Assembly: GCF_031119625.1 (NCBI RefSeq)
Contig: NZ_JAVHZV010000029.1
Span: 434,001-498,000, forward strand
DNA from: Pseudomonas sp. G34
GTDB taxonomy: Bacteria; Pseudomonadota; Gammaproteobacteria; Pseudomonadales; Pseudomonadaceae
Reading direction: 5' to 3'
Length of the DNA: 64,000 bases
Shown here piece by piece: positions 16,243 to 24,103 of this stretch (positions are counted from its first letter, which is position 1; each line of letters starts with the position of its first letter). Position numbers and translations under genes: made by a program. The notes under the pieces were generated by a model that saw only the letters and a list, made by a program, of their open reading frames with translations, made no database searches and was not told where the DNA came from.

Positions 16243-16455
16243 ATGCCTAATGCCATCACTAGCGAGCAAGCGCGGATAGCTGCACGTGCTCGGCTGGAAA
16301 ATGCGGGAAAGACCGTCCAAGAATGGGCAGTCGAGAATGACCTGCACCCCAGCACTGTCTACGCGGTGTTGAGCGGCCAGAAGAAATGCCTTCGCGGCGA
16401 AGCCCATCGCGCAGCGGTTCTACTGGGTATCAAAGCCGCCGTGGTTGCACAGTAA
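16243..16455 (+). CDS. Cox-like/DNA-binding early protein
   Basis: A 70-residue helix-turn-helix protein: TSEQARIAARARLENAGKTV, then EWAVENDLHPSTVYAVLSGQKKCLRGEAHRAAVLLGI. This family is typically the first rightward gene opposite the repressor in Pseudomonas P2-like phages, and a Cox (lytic switch / excision) role is expected. I chose ATG 16243 because it starts the conserved part and follows the tandem operators. Its stop overlaps the next start by one base (TAATG). Confidence 0.75.
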   Translation: MPNAITSEQARIAARARLENAGKTVQEWAVENDLHPSTVYAVLSGQKKCLRGEAHRAAVLLGIKAAVVAQ

Positions 16456-16961
16456 TGGCTACCAGCCCCAGCAAAAACCAGAAGCGCAGCGCCGCCGTTC
16501 TAGAAACGCGCCGCCAGGTCATGAGCGCGGTAATCGCCGCCTTCCCGGGCGGCCGTGAGTCCGCCGCCGCCCGCCTGGGCCTGCCCCTTAAGAAACTGGA
16601 CAACCACCTGTACGAGAACGCCGGCAGCCAACCGCTGACCGACGCCCAGGTGCACCAGCTCGAGCAGCAGGCCGGCACAGCCCATCTGCCGGACTACATC
16701 TGCCACCTCTACGGCGGCATGTTCGTGCCCATGCCCGAGCAAGGCGAGCTCGACAACCTGGATCTATACGCCCGTGGCCTGAGCACCAGTCAGCTACGCG
16801 GCATGGTCGACCAGCTGATCGCCAAGTCGCTGGACGACGGCGTTATCTGCGAAGCCGAGGTGCAAGCCATCCTCGCCGCCCACCGCCAGCATATCGCCGC
16901 ACGCCACAGCGAAGTCACCGCGGTGATCGTGCTGCACAGTCGTAATGGGGAAACGCCGTGA
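16455..16961 (+). CDS. Phage CII/YmfL-type regulatory protein
   Basis: A 168-residue protein with the phage CII (CP76/YmfL) pattern: VMSAVIAAFPGGRESAAARLGLPLKKLDNHLYENAG, then LTDAQVHQLEQQAG. The N-terminal third is an HTH-type DNA-binding region; the rest is helical. In P2-like phages this early protein sits just after cox. Translation is coupled to the preceding gene by the TAATG overlap. Confidence 0.82.
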   Translation: MATSPSKNQKRSAAVLETRRQVMSAVIAAFPGGRESAAARLGLPLKKLDNHLYENAGSQPLTDAQVHQLEQQAGTAHLPDYICHLYGGMFVPMPEQGELDNLDLYARGLSTSQLRGMVDQLIAKSLDDGVICEAEVQAILAAHRQHIAARHSEVTAVIVLHSRNGETP

Positions 16962-16965
16962 TGGG

Positions 16966-17184
16966 TCAGCCTTTTCCGAGCCGCGAGCGTATTTCCTTGA
17001 GCGCGGTGGCCACGTCCTCAACAGCGAAGCGGATGTCTTCGGCATTTACGGTGATGCGGGGCTGCAGCCCGTTCTCTGTGAGGCGCTCTTCCTCGCGCCC
17101 ATTCATGGCCTTTACCAACACGTCGTGCCGCTCAACGAGCCGATCGACCAGCCTCTCAACTTCCTTACGCGTGTGATACCCCAT
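16966..17184 (-). CDS. Small hypothetical helical protein (antisense in the early region)
   Basis: A 72-residue frame on the minus strand within an otherwise plus-strand block. It has a good ribosome binding site (TTGAGGTAGGTC before ATG), and a coherent amphipathic sequence (RKEVERLVDRLVERHDVLVKAM... and EDIRFAVEDVATALKEI) suggests coding. Its start codon overlaps the plus-strand start at 17183 (CATG), so both genes cannot have independent leaders. Function unknown. Confidence 0.5.
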   Translation of the reverse strand: MGYHTRKEVERLVDRLVERHDVLVKAMNGREEERLTENGLQPRITVNAEDIRFAVEDVATALKEIRSRLGKG

Positions 17185-17377
17185 GACCTACCTCAATGAC
17201 GATGTACGGAAACAGTTGGAGCGCGTACTGGATAGAGCCCAGCAGCGCCTGGACACCCTACGGCAAACCGTTGAGTCCACCAATCCAGATGACGACGGTT
17301 CAGCGTTGCGCATCGCCATAGGAGACGCGATGGCGCCTCTGCAGATCGCAGCAGAAATAGCAGAACCGTTGGCGTAG
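17183..17377 (+). CDS. Small hypothetical protein
   Basis: A 64-residue frame starting MTYLNDDVRKQLERVLDRAQ with two amphipathic helices. No clear binding site precedes the ATG, which shares the palindromic CATG with the minus-strand gene at 16966-17184. The amino-acid pattern looks like a genuine helical protein, but the family is not recognised. Confidence 0.45.
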   Translation: MTYLNDDVRKQLERVLDRAQQRLDTLRQTVESTNPDDDGSALRIAIGDAMAPLQIAAEIAEPLA

Positions 17378-17501
17378 GCACCTCGAAACAACCGCCTGAT
17401 CTTGGGGAATCCAGGGCAGGCAACAGGACATGAGTCAGGCGCGGGATGCGTCACCACTTAACCGGCCCAGCCGGTGCCGCGATTAGCGGCGGGGAGACAG
17501 C

Positions 17502-17795
17502 TTGAGTACGTACAAACTGGTATGCCCGGCATGCCACGGTTGCATGCGCATCCGAACCAGCGTGGGGCAAACACCTTGCTTCCGCTCCACGTATTACCAG
17601 TGCCAGAACGTGGCCTGCGGCGCAACGTTCAGCGGCTCGGTAACGATCGATTACCAGCTCAGCCCGTCCGGCCTTGAACAGCCGCTGATGGTGCTGCCGG
17701 TCGCCCCGGCGGTGGAGCGCATGAAGGCCCTGCGCGACAACGCCAAAGCCACCAAGCAGATGGATCTGCTTGCAGCACTGGAGGAAGCGGTATGA
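17502..17795 (+). CDS. Ogr/Delta-like zinc-finger late-gene activator
   Basis: A 97-residue protein starting with TTG after GGGGAGACAGC. It carries the Ogr/Delta zinc-binding arrangement: CPAC near residues 8-11, then a basic IRTSV segment and CQNVAC about 25 residues later. In P2 and P4, Ogr/Delta proteins activate the late (tail, head, lysis) promoters through host RNA polymerase. In P2 ogr follows gene D; here it is in the early region. The tail extends about 40 residues beyond the finger. Confidence 0.85.
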   Translation: MSTYKLVCPACHGCMRIRTSVGQTPCFRSTYYQCQNVACGATFSGSVTIDYQLSPSGLEQPLMVLPVAPAVERMKALRDNAKATKQMDLLAALEEAV

Positions 17796-18004
17796 CCCAG
17801 CTCGAACACATCGACGCCACTGACTACCGCACCCGCATGCAGGGCTGTGCCCAGGCCTTCATCGAGCAGCACCAGGCCGAGCACCTGAGCGGCGACCCGC
17901 AGTTGTTCGAGCGCACCTGTCTGCACCTGGTGCATGCCCTGGAGGTGCCCTTGTTCATGGCGCCGCGCCTGGCGCACCTGGCCCTGAGCCAACACACCCG
18001 ATAA
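17792..18004 (+). CDS. Small hypothetical phage protein
   Basis: A 70-residue protein whose ATG overlaps the stop of the Ogr-like gene (ATGA), so it is translationally coupled. It is His/Leu rich and helical, with Cys near 19 and 43 (QGCAQAF, ERTCLHL). No family is recognised. Early-region position suggests a replication or regulatory accessory role. Confidence 0.65.
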   Translation: MTQLEHIDATDYRTRMQGCAQAFIEQHQAEHLSGDPQLFERTCLHLVHALEVPLFMAPRLAHLALSQHTR

Positions 18005-18061
18005 CCCCGTTTTCACCCAGCCCACGCCGTGGGTTTGGGCAAGTTGCGCCCGGAGCACGCC

Positions 18062-18292
18062 ATGCACGTACACATCGAGCTGACCCACCCTATCGCCGAG
18101 GCCTGGCTGCAGCGCCTGCGTAGCGAGCTGCGTGAGGGCTTCCAGCAGCACTGGTATGACGATAAATACCGCGACGTGCCCGCCGGCCTGCGTAGCGCGC
18201 GCATCCTGCAGGACTACCCCGCCCTCGCTGGCCACAAGCAAACCATCGGCGTGCTACAGCTTGCGCTGAGCCAGGCGGAGAAACGCGCGTGA
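18062..18292 (+). CDS. Small hypothetical phage protein
   Basis: A 76-residue helical protein (MHVHIELTHPIAEAWLQRLR...). ATG 18062 is preferred over an upstream in-frame ATG at 18029 because GGAGCACGCC precedes it. The stop overlaps the next gene's start by four bases. It is part of the early operon leading into the primase-helicase; family not recognised. Confidence 0.65.
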   Translation: MHVHIELTHPIAEAWLQRLRSELREGFQQHWYDDKYRDVPAGLRSARILQDYPALAGHKQTIGVLQLALSQAEKRA

Positions 18293-21009
18293 AGGCGATG
18301 GATAACGCTGTACGCACCGAGGTGCTGCGCCGGCTGGAAACCGAATACAACCTGCAGCCAGCCAAGGGCACCAAGTACCTGCGCAAGGGCGTATGCCCCA
18401 GCTGCGGCAAGCGGGAGCTGTATTCGCGCAGTGATGAGCCGTGGTTCATCAAGTGCGGCCGCGAGAGCAAGTGCGGCGAGCAGTGGCACATCAAAGAGCT
18501 GTATGAGGATCTGTTCGACGACTGGAGCAGCCGCGCGCCGGCCACCGATGCCGCGCCCAACGCCTCGGCCGACAGCTACCTGCAGTTCGCCCGCGGCTTC
18601 GACCTGGCGCTGATCAAGGGCTGGTACACCCAGGAGAACTTCTGGAGCCGCGAGGCCGGCGCCGGCAGCGCCACGGTGCGCTTCGCCCTGGAGCACGGCG
18701 GCTACTGGGAACGGCTGATCGACCGCCCGCACCGCTTCGGCAAGCAGAAGGCACGCTTCGCCCCAGGCAAGTCGCCCAAGGGCTACTGGTGGTGCCCGCC
18801 GAGCGTGGCTCTGCTCACGGTGAAGGAGCTGTGGATCGTCGAGGGCATCTTCGACGCCATCGCCCTCACCCACCATGGCATCGCCGCCGTGTCGGCCATG
18901 AGTTCGGGGGCCTTTCCGTTCGAGTCGCTCAAAGCGCTGGCCCACAACCGCGGCGGCAAGCTGCCAACGCTGGTGTGGGCGCTGGACAACGAGCCCGGGG
19001 CGCGTCGCTACATCCGCAAGCATGCTGCTATGGCCCGCGAGCTGGGTTACAGCTGCAGCGCGGCGCAGATCCCGCAGCGTGACCGCAAGGTGGACTGGAA
19101 CGACCTGCACCAGCGGTGGCAATTCATCGACAACGCCGAACAACGCGCGGACCGCATCCACCGCGACATCGAGGAAGCCCGCTACCACGGCTCCCTGCTG
19201 CTGGCCGACAGCGCTGCCGAAAAAGGCATGCTTATGCATGACTGGCGCAAGCGCTACGAATTCCACTTCGCCTTCGAGAACCGCTTGTACTGGTTCAAGT
19301 TGGATCAGGACAAATTCAACAAGGCCATGCAGAACCTGGAGGCCTCCGACCACCACGAGGATCAGCTGCTCAACGATAAGCAGCGACGTGACAAAGCCCT
19401 GGAACAATGCGGCTCCGTCAGTGAAATCGCCAACTGCTACCCCGAAGCGCTGTACTTCCAGCGTAACGAGGTGACGGACGAGTCCTGGTACTACTTCCGC
19501 GTCGACTTCCCGCACGACGAACCCACCGTGCGCAACACCTTCACCGGTGGCCAGGTGGCGGCCGCCAGCGAGTTCAAGAAGCGCCTGCTGGGCATGGCGG
19601 CCGGCGCGGTGTTCACCGGCAGCGGCGCCCAGCTCGACAAGATTATGCGCGACCAGCTGTTCGGCCTGAAAACCGTGCAGACCATTGATTACGTGGGCTA
19701 CAGCAAGGAACACGGTTGCTACGTGTTCGGCGACCTGGCCGTGCGCAGCGGCCAGGTGGAGCGCGTAAACGCCGAGGATTACTTCGAGTTCAAGAAGCTG
19801 CGCCTGAAAACGCTGCAGAAGTCGATCCGCATGGAGATCAACGGCGACGCCCACGACTACCGCACCGAGTGGCTCGACTGGCTGTGGCTGTGCTTCGGCG
19901 CCCAGGGGCTGGTGGCCCTGACCTACTGGTTCGGCTCGCTGTTCGCCGAGCAGATCCGCGCCGAATTTCAGTCCTTCCCGTTCCTGGAGGTGACCGGCGA
20001 GGCCGGCGCGGGAAAGTCCACGCTGCTGATGTTCCTCTGGAAGCTGCTCGGCAGGCAGGACGAAGAAGGCGACGACCCGCTCAAGATGACCAAGGCCGGT
20101 CTGCGCCGCTGGCTGAGCCAAACGGCCAACATGCCGGTGGTGGTGCTCGAGGCCGACCGTAGCGACCCCGAGGGTGGCCAGGGCAAGGCCTTCGACTTCG
20201 ACCAGTTCAAGCCGCTCTACAACGGCCGCGGCCTGGGCCTGACCGGCGTGAAGAACGGCGGCAACGACACCAACGCGCCACCCTTCCGCGCCTCCCTGGT
20301 GTTCAGCCAGAACGCCACGGTGGCGGCGTCCGAGGCCATCCTCACGCGCATCGTCAAGCTGCACTTCATGCGCCCCACCGTGACCAGTGCAAGCCGCGCT
20401 GCGGCGGACAACCTCAACCACCTGCAGGCCAGTGACGTGAGCCACTTCCTGCTGCTGGCCACCAAGGCCGAGCAGAAGGTGCTGGAGGTGTTCCGCGAGC
20501 AGGTGAAGGTGCACGAGCAAACGCTGCGCGCCATGCGCGAGATCCGCGTGGAGCGAATCATCAAGAACCACGCGCAGATGCTCGCCCTGCTCGATGCCCT
20601 GCGCCTGGTGTTGCCCATCACCGACGAGCAGCTGCGTGGCACCCGCGAAGAGCTGCTGGCCATGGCACTGGATCGCCAGGGCGCCATCAACGCCGACCCG
20701 GACGAAGTGCGCACCTTCTGGGACGTGTACGACTATCTGCAGTCGCTCAGTGATGACCCAGTGGTGAACCACAGCAAAAAGCCGGACGTGATCGCCATCA
20801 ACCTCAACGAATTCGCCGAACGCGCCGCTGAGCACAAACAGAAGCTGGCCGACGTGGCCACCCTGCGCACCCTGCTCAAGCTCAGCCGCTCACGCCCCTG
20901 CCTCGACCCTAACCGCGCCGTCGACAGCGCCGTACGCGCCGCTTTCAACAGCCGCAACCCCATGTCCCCACGCCCCTGCACCGTGAAGTGCTGCGTGTTC
21001 AAGGCATAA
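18289..21009 (+). CDS. Large phage primase-helicase (zinc finger, Toprim, AAA ATPase)
   Basis: A 906-residue replication protein starting GTG in an overlap. Residues 36-62 hold four Cys (36, 39, 56, 62), a primase zinc finger. LWIVEGIFDAIALT (about 181-194) is a Toprim motif for primer synthesis. GEAGAGKST (about 570-578) is the Walker A of the C-terminal helicase-like ATPase, with VVVLEADRSDP as a possible Walker B. The domain order recalls P4 alpha-type multifunction replicases rather than P2 gpA, so the phage probably replicates differently from P2. The hairpin leader of the next gene follows. Confidence 0.87.
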   Translation: MKAMDNAVRTEVLRRLETEYNLQPAKGTKYLRKGVCPSCGKRELYSRSDEPWFIKCGRESKCGEQWHIKELYEDLFDDWSSRAPATDAAPNASADSYLQFARGFDLALIKGWYTQENFWSREAGAGSATVRFALEHGGYWERLIDRPHRFGKQKARFAPGKSPKGYWWCPPSVALLTVKELWIVEGIFDAIALTHHGIAAVSAMSSGAFPFESLKALAHNRGGKLPTLVWALDNEPGARRYIRKHAAMARELGYSCSAAQIPQRDRKVDWNDLHQRWQFIDNAEQRADRIHRDIEEARYHGSLLLADSAAEKGMLMHDWRKRYEFHFAFENRLYWFKLDQDKFNKAMQNLEASDHHEDQLLNDKQRRDKALEQCGSVSEIANCYPEALYFQRNEVTDESWYYFRVDFPHDEPTVRNTFTGGQVAAASEFKKRLLGMAAGAVFTGSGAQLDKIMRDQLFGLKTVQTIDYVGYSKEHGCYVFGDLAVRSGQVERVNAEDYFEFKKLRLKTLQKSIRMEINGDAHDYRTEWLDWLWLCFGAQGLVALTYWFGSLFAEQIRAEFQSFPFLEVTGEAGAGKSTLLMFLWKLLGRQDEEGDDPLKMTKAGLRRWLSQTANMPVVVLEADRSDPEGGQGKAFDFDQFKPLYNGRGLGLTGVKNGGNDTNAPPFRASLVFSQNATVAASEAILTRIVKLHFMRPTVTSASRAAADNLNHLQASDVSHFLLLATKAEQKVLEVFREQVKVHEQTLRAMREIRVERIIKNHAQMLALLDALRLVLPITDEQLRGTREELLAMALDRQGAINADPDEVRTFWDVYDYLQSLSDDPVVNHSKKPDVIAINLNEFAERAAEHKQKLADVATLRTLLKLSRSRPCLDPNRAVDSAVRAAFNSRNPMSPRPCTVKCCVFKA

Positions 21010-21012
21010 CCC

Positions 21013-21061
21013 CGCCCAGGCGCTGCAACGCCCAGGCACACAACCCCAAAGGAGAAGCACC
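21013..21061 (+). repeat. Hairpin leader, copy 1 (before the stand-alone ATPase)
   Basis: GGCG-CTGCAA-CGCC hairpin core followed by CCCAAAGGAGAAGCACC and ATG. Copies 2 and 3 precede two later genes. The outer part of the stem is broken here (CGCCCAGG instead of CGCCTGGG), so this copy can form only the inner 4-bp stem. Confidence 0.75.
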
Positions 21062-21883
21062 ATGCAAAACCAACAAACCCCGCAATGGCTGGAGCTGTTC
21101 ACCACCGCGTTCGGCGCCAAGGGCCTGGTCGCCCTGGCCTGGTGGGCCGGCGCCTACCACGCCGAGCGTATTCGCAACCTGCAGGGCACCTACCCCATCC
21201 TGCAGATCAACGGTGACAGCGGCAGCGGTAAGACCACACTGGTCGACAACTTGTGGAAGCTGTCGGGCGTTACCGAACCGGAGGGCGTCACCAACCGCAA
21301 CCACACCTTCAGTGCCCTGCTGGCCCAGTTGGCCAAGGCGGTGAACGAACCGGTGGTGATCGACGACATGGCCAACGATGACGGCGGCGAGCACTTCGAC
21401 TGGGAGGCCCTGCGCGAGTGCTACAGCACGTCCCTGGGCATGCGTGCCGACTTCGGCCAGCCGGTACGTTTCCGGGGCGCCCTGGTCATCGTCGGCACCG
21501 GGCCCAACATCCTCAAACAGCGCAGCGTGCAAGTGCAGCTCAAGCGCGCCGAACAGGCGCACGAGCGCAGCGCCGCTGTGCAGGCCCTTTATGACCTGCA
21601 CCTCAGCGAGCTGGAAGGCTTCCTGGCCACCGTCAAGGCGCACCAGGACATGGCCATCTTCTGCATGGGCAAGGCCGAGGCCCTGGCCTTCGAGTTGGCC
21701 GACCAGGTGAGCACCGAGCTCAGCATCCGCGACGCCCGCAACCACGCGCAGCTGATCGCCTTGCTCGACTTCCTCGACAGCCTGTTCCACGTCCCCGCCG
21801 TCGCCCTCGACGCCGCCAAGGCCGAGGTGCGCGGCATGGCCTGGCACACCGTCGGCCGCACCCGTGGCCCGGTCGAGGACTGA
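21062..21883 (+). CDS. Stand-alone ATPase, partial paralogue of the primase-helicase
   Basis: A 273-residue P-loop protein with Walker A GDSGSGKTT at 51-59 and VVIDDMAND as Walker B. Its first 90 residues align with the ATPase core of the upstream 906-residue protein: both have FGA-x-GLVAL-x2-W before the P-loop and LWKL-x-G after it. It lacks the zinc finger and Toprim domains. It looks like a duplicated and diverged helicase domain, possibly a loader, regulator or decoy for the main helicase. Confidence 0.78.
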   Translation: MQNQQTPQWLELFTTAFGAKGLVALAWWAGAYHAERIRNLQGTYPILQINGDSGSGKTTLVDNLWKLSGVTEPEGVTNRNHTFSALLAQLAKAVNEPVVIDDMANDDGGEHFDWEALRECYSTSLGMRADFGQPVRFRGALVIVGTGPNILKQRSVQVQLKRAEQAHERSAAVQALYDLHLSELEGFLATVKAHQDMAIFCMGKAEALAFELADQVSTELSIRDARNHAQLIALLDFLDSLFHVPAVALDAAKAEVRGMAWHTVGRTRGPVED

Positions 21884-21886
21884 GCC

Positions 21887-22006
21887 ATGAACGACGAAAC
21901 CCCAACCAGCGTCATCGCCACCCTGATCGGCAGCGGCATCGCCCTGCTGCTGCTCGCCGCCGGCGCAAACGCCACCCCGGACCTGCTGCTTGCCCTCACC
22001 CACTGA
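21887..22006 (+). CDS. Very small membrane protein
   Basis: A 39-residue frame (MNDETPTSVIATLIGSGIALLLLAAG...) with one hydrophobic helix, starting three bases after the ATPase stop. The composition looks like a real small membrane protein, not random sequence. No binding site stronger than GAGCC is seen, so translation would be coupled to the upstream gene. Unknown function. Confidence 0.45.
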   Translation: MNDETPTSVIATLIGSGIALLLLAAGANATPDLLLALTH

Positions 22007-22012
22007 CCCAAC

Positions 22013-22058
22013 CGCCCAGGCGCTGCAACGCCTGGGCGACACCCAAAGGAGAAGCACC
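22013..22058 (+). repeat. Hairpin leader, copy 2
   Basis: A perfect 10-bp stem (CGCCCAGGCG with its complement) enclosing the loop CTGCAA at 22023-22028, then ACCCAAAGGAGAAGCACC and ATG at 22059. It is the cleanest of three copies with the same loop and ribosome binding region. Confidence 0.82.
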
Positions 22059-22412
22059 ATGCTCAACCTGGAACTGGCCATGGCCTTTGAAGACTGGGCA
22101 AAGCCCCGCGGCTACGACATGCAGCGCAACCCTGCAGACCAGCAGTTCTACAACGTCGAAACCCGAGCTGCCTGGCTCGGTTTTGAAGCGGCCCATGGCC
22201 CGGACGGCTGCCGCCCCTATGGCCAGCAGCTTTACGCGGTGATCAAGAAATCGAGCGAGTACGCCCACCAGGGCGACAAGTTGTTCCCCGTGCGCGTGGC
22301 TGCGGCGCCCTACGGCGACTACATCGTGCACGGTGGCGTGGGCGGCGTGTACCGCAAGAAGGACGTGGATTTCTACGTGATCGAGGACGGCAAGCAATAC
22401 CGCCTCAGCTGA
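22059..22412 (+). CDS. Hypothetical early phage protein
   Basis: A 117-residue protein starting at the ATG of hairpin leader 2. The N-terminal half has a FEDWAKPRGYD...AAWLGFEAAHG pattern resembling small phage proteins of unknown role found near integrases; the C-terminal half is beta-rich (YGDYIVHGGVGGVY). No catalytic motif is visible. It lies between the ATPase unit and a Cys-containing small gene, each behind its own copy of the leader. Confidence 0.7.
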   Translation: MLNLELAMAFEDWAKPRGYDMQRNPADQQFYNVETRAAWLGFEAAHGPDGCRPYGQQLYAVIKKSSEYAHQGDKLFPVRVAAAPYGDYIVHGGVGGVYRKKDVDFYVIEDGKQYRLS

Positions 22413-22436
22413 CACCGGCCAGGCCGGAAAAAGAGC

Positions 22437-22487
22437 GGCGCCGGGGGCTGCAACCCCCGACGCCAACCACCCCAAAGGAGAAGCACC
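22437..22487 (+). repeat. Hairpin leader, copy 3
   Basis: Stem GGCG-C-CGGGGG with CCCCCG-A-CGCC (one C-A mismatch) around the loop CTGCAA at 22448-22453, then CCCAAAGGAGAAGCACC and ATG at 22488. The stem sequence differs from copy 2 but the loop and binding site are identical, so the structure is conserved through paired changes. Confidence 0.8.
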
Positions 22488-22742
22488 ATGCAAGTGAGTC
22501 AACCCCAAGGCGGCGGCGCAGAGCCTACCACACCAACAGCGCGCACCAGGCCCCCACTCGCCGGCAGTCGCCTGGATATGTCCAGCATCTGCGACATCTG
22601 CGGCAAAGCCCGCTCCACCCGCAAACACGCCAAGTGCAGCCGCACCCGCCAGAAGATGAAAGACGCCTACTGGCAAACCCACATGGCCGAGCAAGCCGCG
22701 AAGAAACAGGCCAAGCAGGAACGCCGCCGTTATGCGCGGTAG
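22488..22742 (+). CDS. Small basic Cys-containing protein before integrase
   Basis: An 84-residue protein. The first 30 residues are Pro/Thr/Gly-rich and low in complexity. Residues about 34-51 (ICDICGKARSTRKHAKCS) contain three Cys and a His that could bind zinc, and the tail is a Lys/Gln/Arg-rich helix. A nucleic-acid-binding role, for example a regulator or excision helper, is plausible. The start is fixed by hairpin leader 3, although MSSICDICG further on could be an alternative start. Confidence 0.65.
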   Translation: MQVSQPQGGGAEPTTPTARTRPPLAGSRLDMSSICDICGKARSTRKHAKCSRTRQKMKDAYWQTHMAEQAAKKQAKQERRRYAR

Positions 22743-22849
22743 CGATTCGTAGCGCAGCTAGAACACCGTCAAATTCATTCTAGGCCCGGCAACGGGCCGC
22801 ACTCATTTGCGGCCCATAGACTGGGCTTTTCGGCTTTCTCGAGGCACCA

Positions 22850-24016
22850 ATGGCAGACGGCGTTGAAGTACGCGGCAACCGCGTGCGTGTGTATTTTAGG
22901 TACGAGGGCGAGCTCTGCCGTGAGCCAATCCCCGGTACCGCGACCAAGGCAGTGATCGCGAACGCCGAACGCCTGGTCGGCATCATCAACTACGAAATAG
23001 CGGCGGGCACCTTCAGCTACGCGCGGCATTTCCCCAACTCACCCAGGCTGGTGGGCAACACCCTAGGGCACTTCCTCGATCTGTGGCTGGATATCAAGCG
23101 CAACGAAATGGCGCCGTCCGGCTTCCGCACCTACAAGAGCAAGCTGGAGAACCATATCCGGCCACGCTGGGGCTCACACCAGGCCGACATGATCGACCAC
23201 CTGGACCTGCAGGCCTGGGTGCAGAAGGAGCTACTGCCCAAGCTGCACAACAAGACGGTGCGGGAGATCCTGAACATCCTGCGGCAGGTGTATGTGATCT
23301 ACCGCACCCGCAACCGATCAGCTCACGACCCTACCGAAGGCCTGACCGTCCGCCTACCAGACCCAGACGAAGCCGACCCATTCACGCGCAGCGAGATCAG
23401 AGACATCCTGCAAGGCCCCTCAGAGCGGCAGCAGGAGCTGAATCTGGCTCAGTTCATGATCTGGGCAGGCCCAAGGGTGTCCGAGGCCATACCGCTCGCC
23501 TGGGAGGACGTAGACCTGAAGAACGGCACGGTGAAGTTTCGGCGCTCTCAGGTGCGCGGCCATTACAAGGTTACGAAGACCCGGCGATCAACACGTGAGG
23601 TGCGCCTGCTGCGGCCGGCAATGGAGGCGCTGGAGGCCCAGCGCAGATTCACGGAAAAGGTTCGCCCGGTGGAAATCGAAGTAACCGACCGGGACAACAA
23701 GACGAAGAAGCGACAGGCGGTGCGGTTCGTCTTCCACTGCACCACCACCGGCGCCGCTCACTCGAGCTCGGACATGCTGCTCAAGGGCTTCTGGAAGCCG
23801 CACCTGCATGCGGTTGGCGTGCGCTACCGCGGCCCGAACAACTGCCGACACACCTATGCCAGCCAGCTGCTGAGCACCGGCGCGGTGCCGGTGGATTGGA
23901 TCGCCGAGCAGATGGGTCACACGTCGACCGCGATGATCTGGCGCCACTACGGCAAATGGATCAACCGCGACGGCGCCGACATGATCGGCATCCTAGAGCG
24001 CGCCCTGGAGCTGTAA
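22850..24016 (+). CDS. int: Phage integrase, tyrosine recombinase
   Basis: A 388-residue protein. Residues 1-55 are an arm-type DNA-binding domain (EVRGNRVRVYFRYEG). Residues 65-155 are the core-binding domain, and the catalytic domain follows with R209 (GPRVSEA), K243, R333-H334 (NCRHTYAS), H357 (MGHTS) and Y367 (WRHYGKW). The first His of the H-x2-R-H box is Asn330, a known variation in phage integrases. The gene ends 133 bases from the tRNA-Leu 3' end, with arm-type repeats between, and would insert the phage there. Confidence 0.95.
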   Translation: MADGVEVRGNRVRVYFRYEGELCREPIPGTATKAVIANAERLVGIINYEIAAGTFSYARHFPNSPRLVGNTLGHFLDLWLDIKRNEMAPSGFRTYKSKLENHIRPRWGSHQADMIDHLDLQAWVQKELLPKLHNKTVREILNILRQVYVIYRTRNRSAHDPTEGLTVRLPDPDEADPFTRSEIRDILQGPSERQQELNLAQFMIWAGPRVSEAIPLAWEDVDLKNGTVKFRRSQVRGHYKVTKTRRSTREVRLLRPAMEALEAQRRFTEKVRPVEIEVTDRDNKTKKRQAVRFVFHCTTTGAAHSSSDMLLKGFWKPHLHAVGVRYRGPNNCRHTYASQLLSTGAVPVDWIAEQMGHTSTAMIWRHYGKWINRDGADMIGILERALEL

Positions 24017-24035
24017 ATCACCCCGCCAGAACGAC

Positions 24036-24064
24036 AAAAGGCAGCCTTCGCAGGCTGCCTTTTT
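24036..24064 (+). terminator. Bidirectional terminator after integrase
   Basis: AAAAGGCAGCC with its complement GGCTGCCTTTTT around a TTCGCA loop. T runs on both strands let it end the integrase transcript and the tRNA transcript coming from the right. Confidence 0.92.
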
Positions 24065-24072
24065 CGTTCGCC

Positions 24073-24103
24073 GTTCCCAAAGTGTTCCCAAATCCGTTCC
24101 CAA
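24073..24103. other. Arm-type integrase binding repeats (attachment region)
   Basis: Three direct repeats of GTTCCCAA start at 24073, 24084 and 24096, spaced 11 and 12 bases. They lie between the integrase gene and the tRNA-Leu 3' end. This is the expected layout of integrase arm sites next to the crossover core, which probably lies inside the tRNA 3' part (24149-24185). Confidence 0.7.

Noticed and set aside
16945..17199. Plus-strand 84-codon frame overlapping the end of the cII-like gene
   Set aside because: Starts inside the cII-like gene in another frame, has no binding site and an incoherent sequence; the minus-strand frame there is more protein-like.
18214..20835. A minus-strand open frame of more than 870 codons opposite the primase-helicase
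   Set aside because: Antisense shadow of a gene with clear zinc finger, Toprim and Walker motifs; its translation is Val/Leu/Gly/Gln-rich without motifs.
22413..22430. CCGGCC-A-GGCCGG hairpin as a terminator after the gene ending at 22412
   Set aside because: It is followed by A residues rather than T on the plus strand, and a gene with its own leader follows closely.
21013..22487. Repeated hairpins as a possible CRISPR array
   Set aside because: Only three copies, spaced by whole genes, each just before a start codon; no regular spacers or cas genes.
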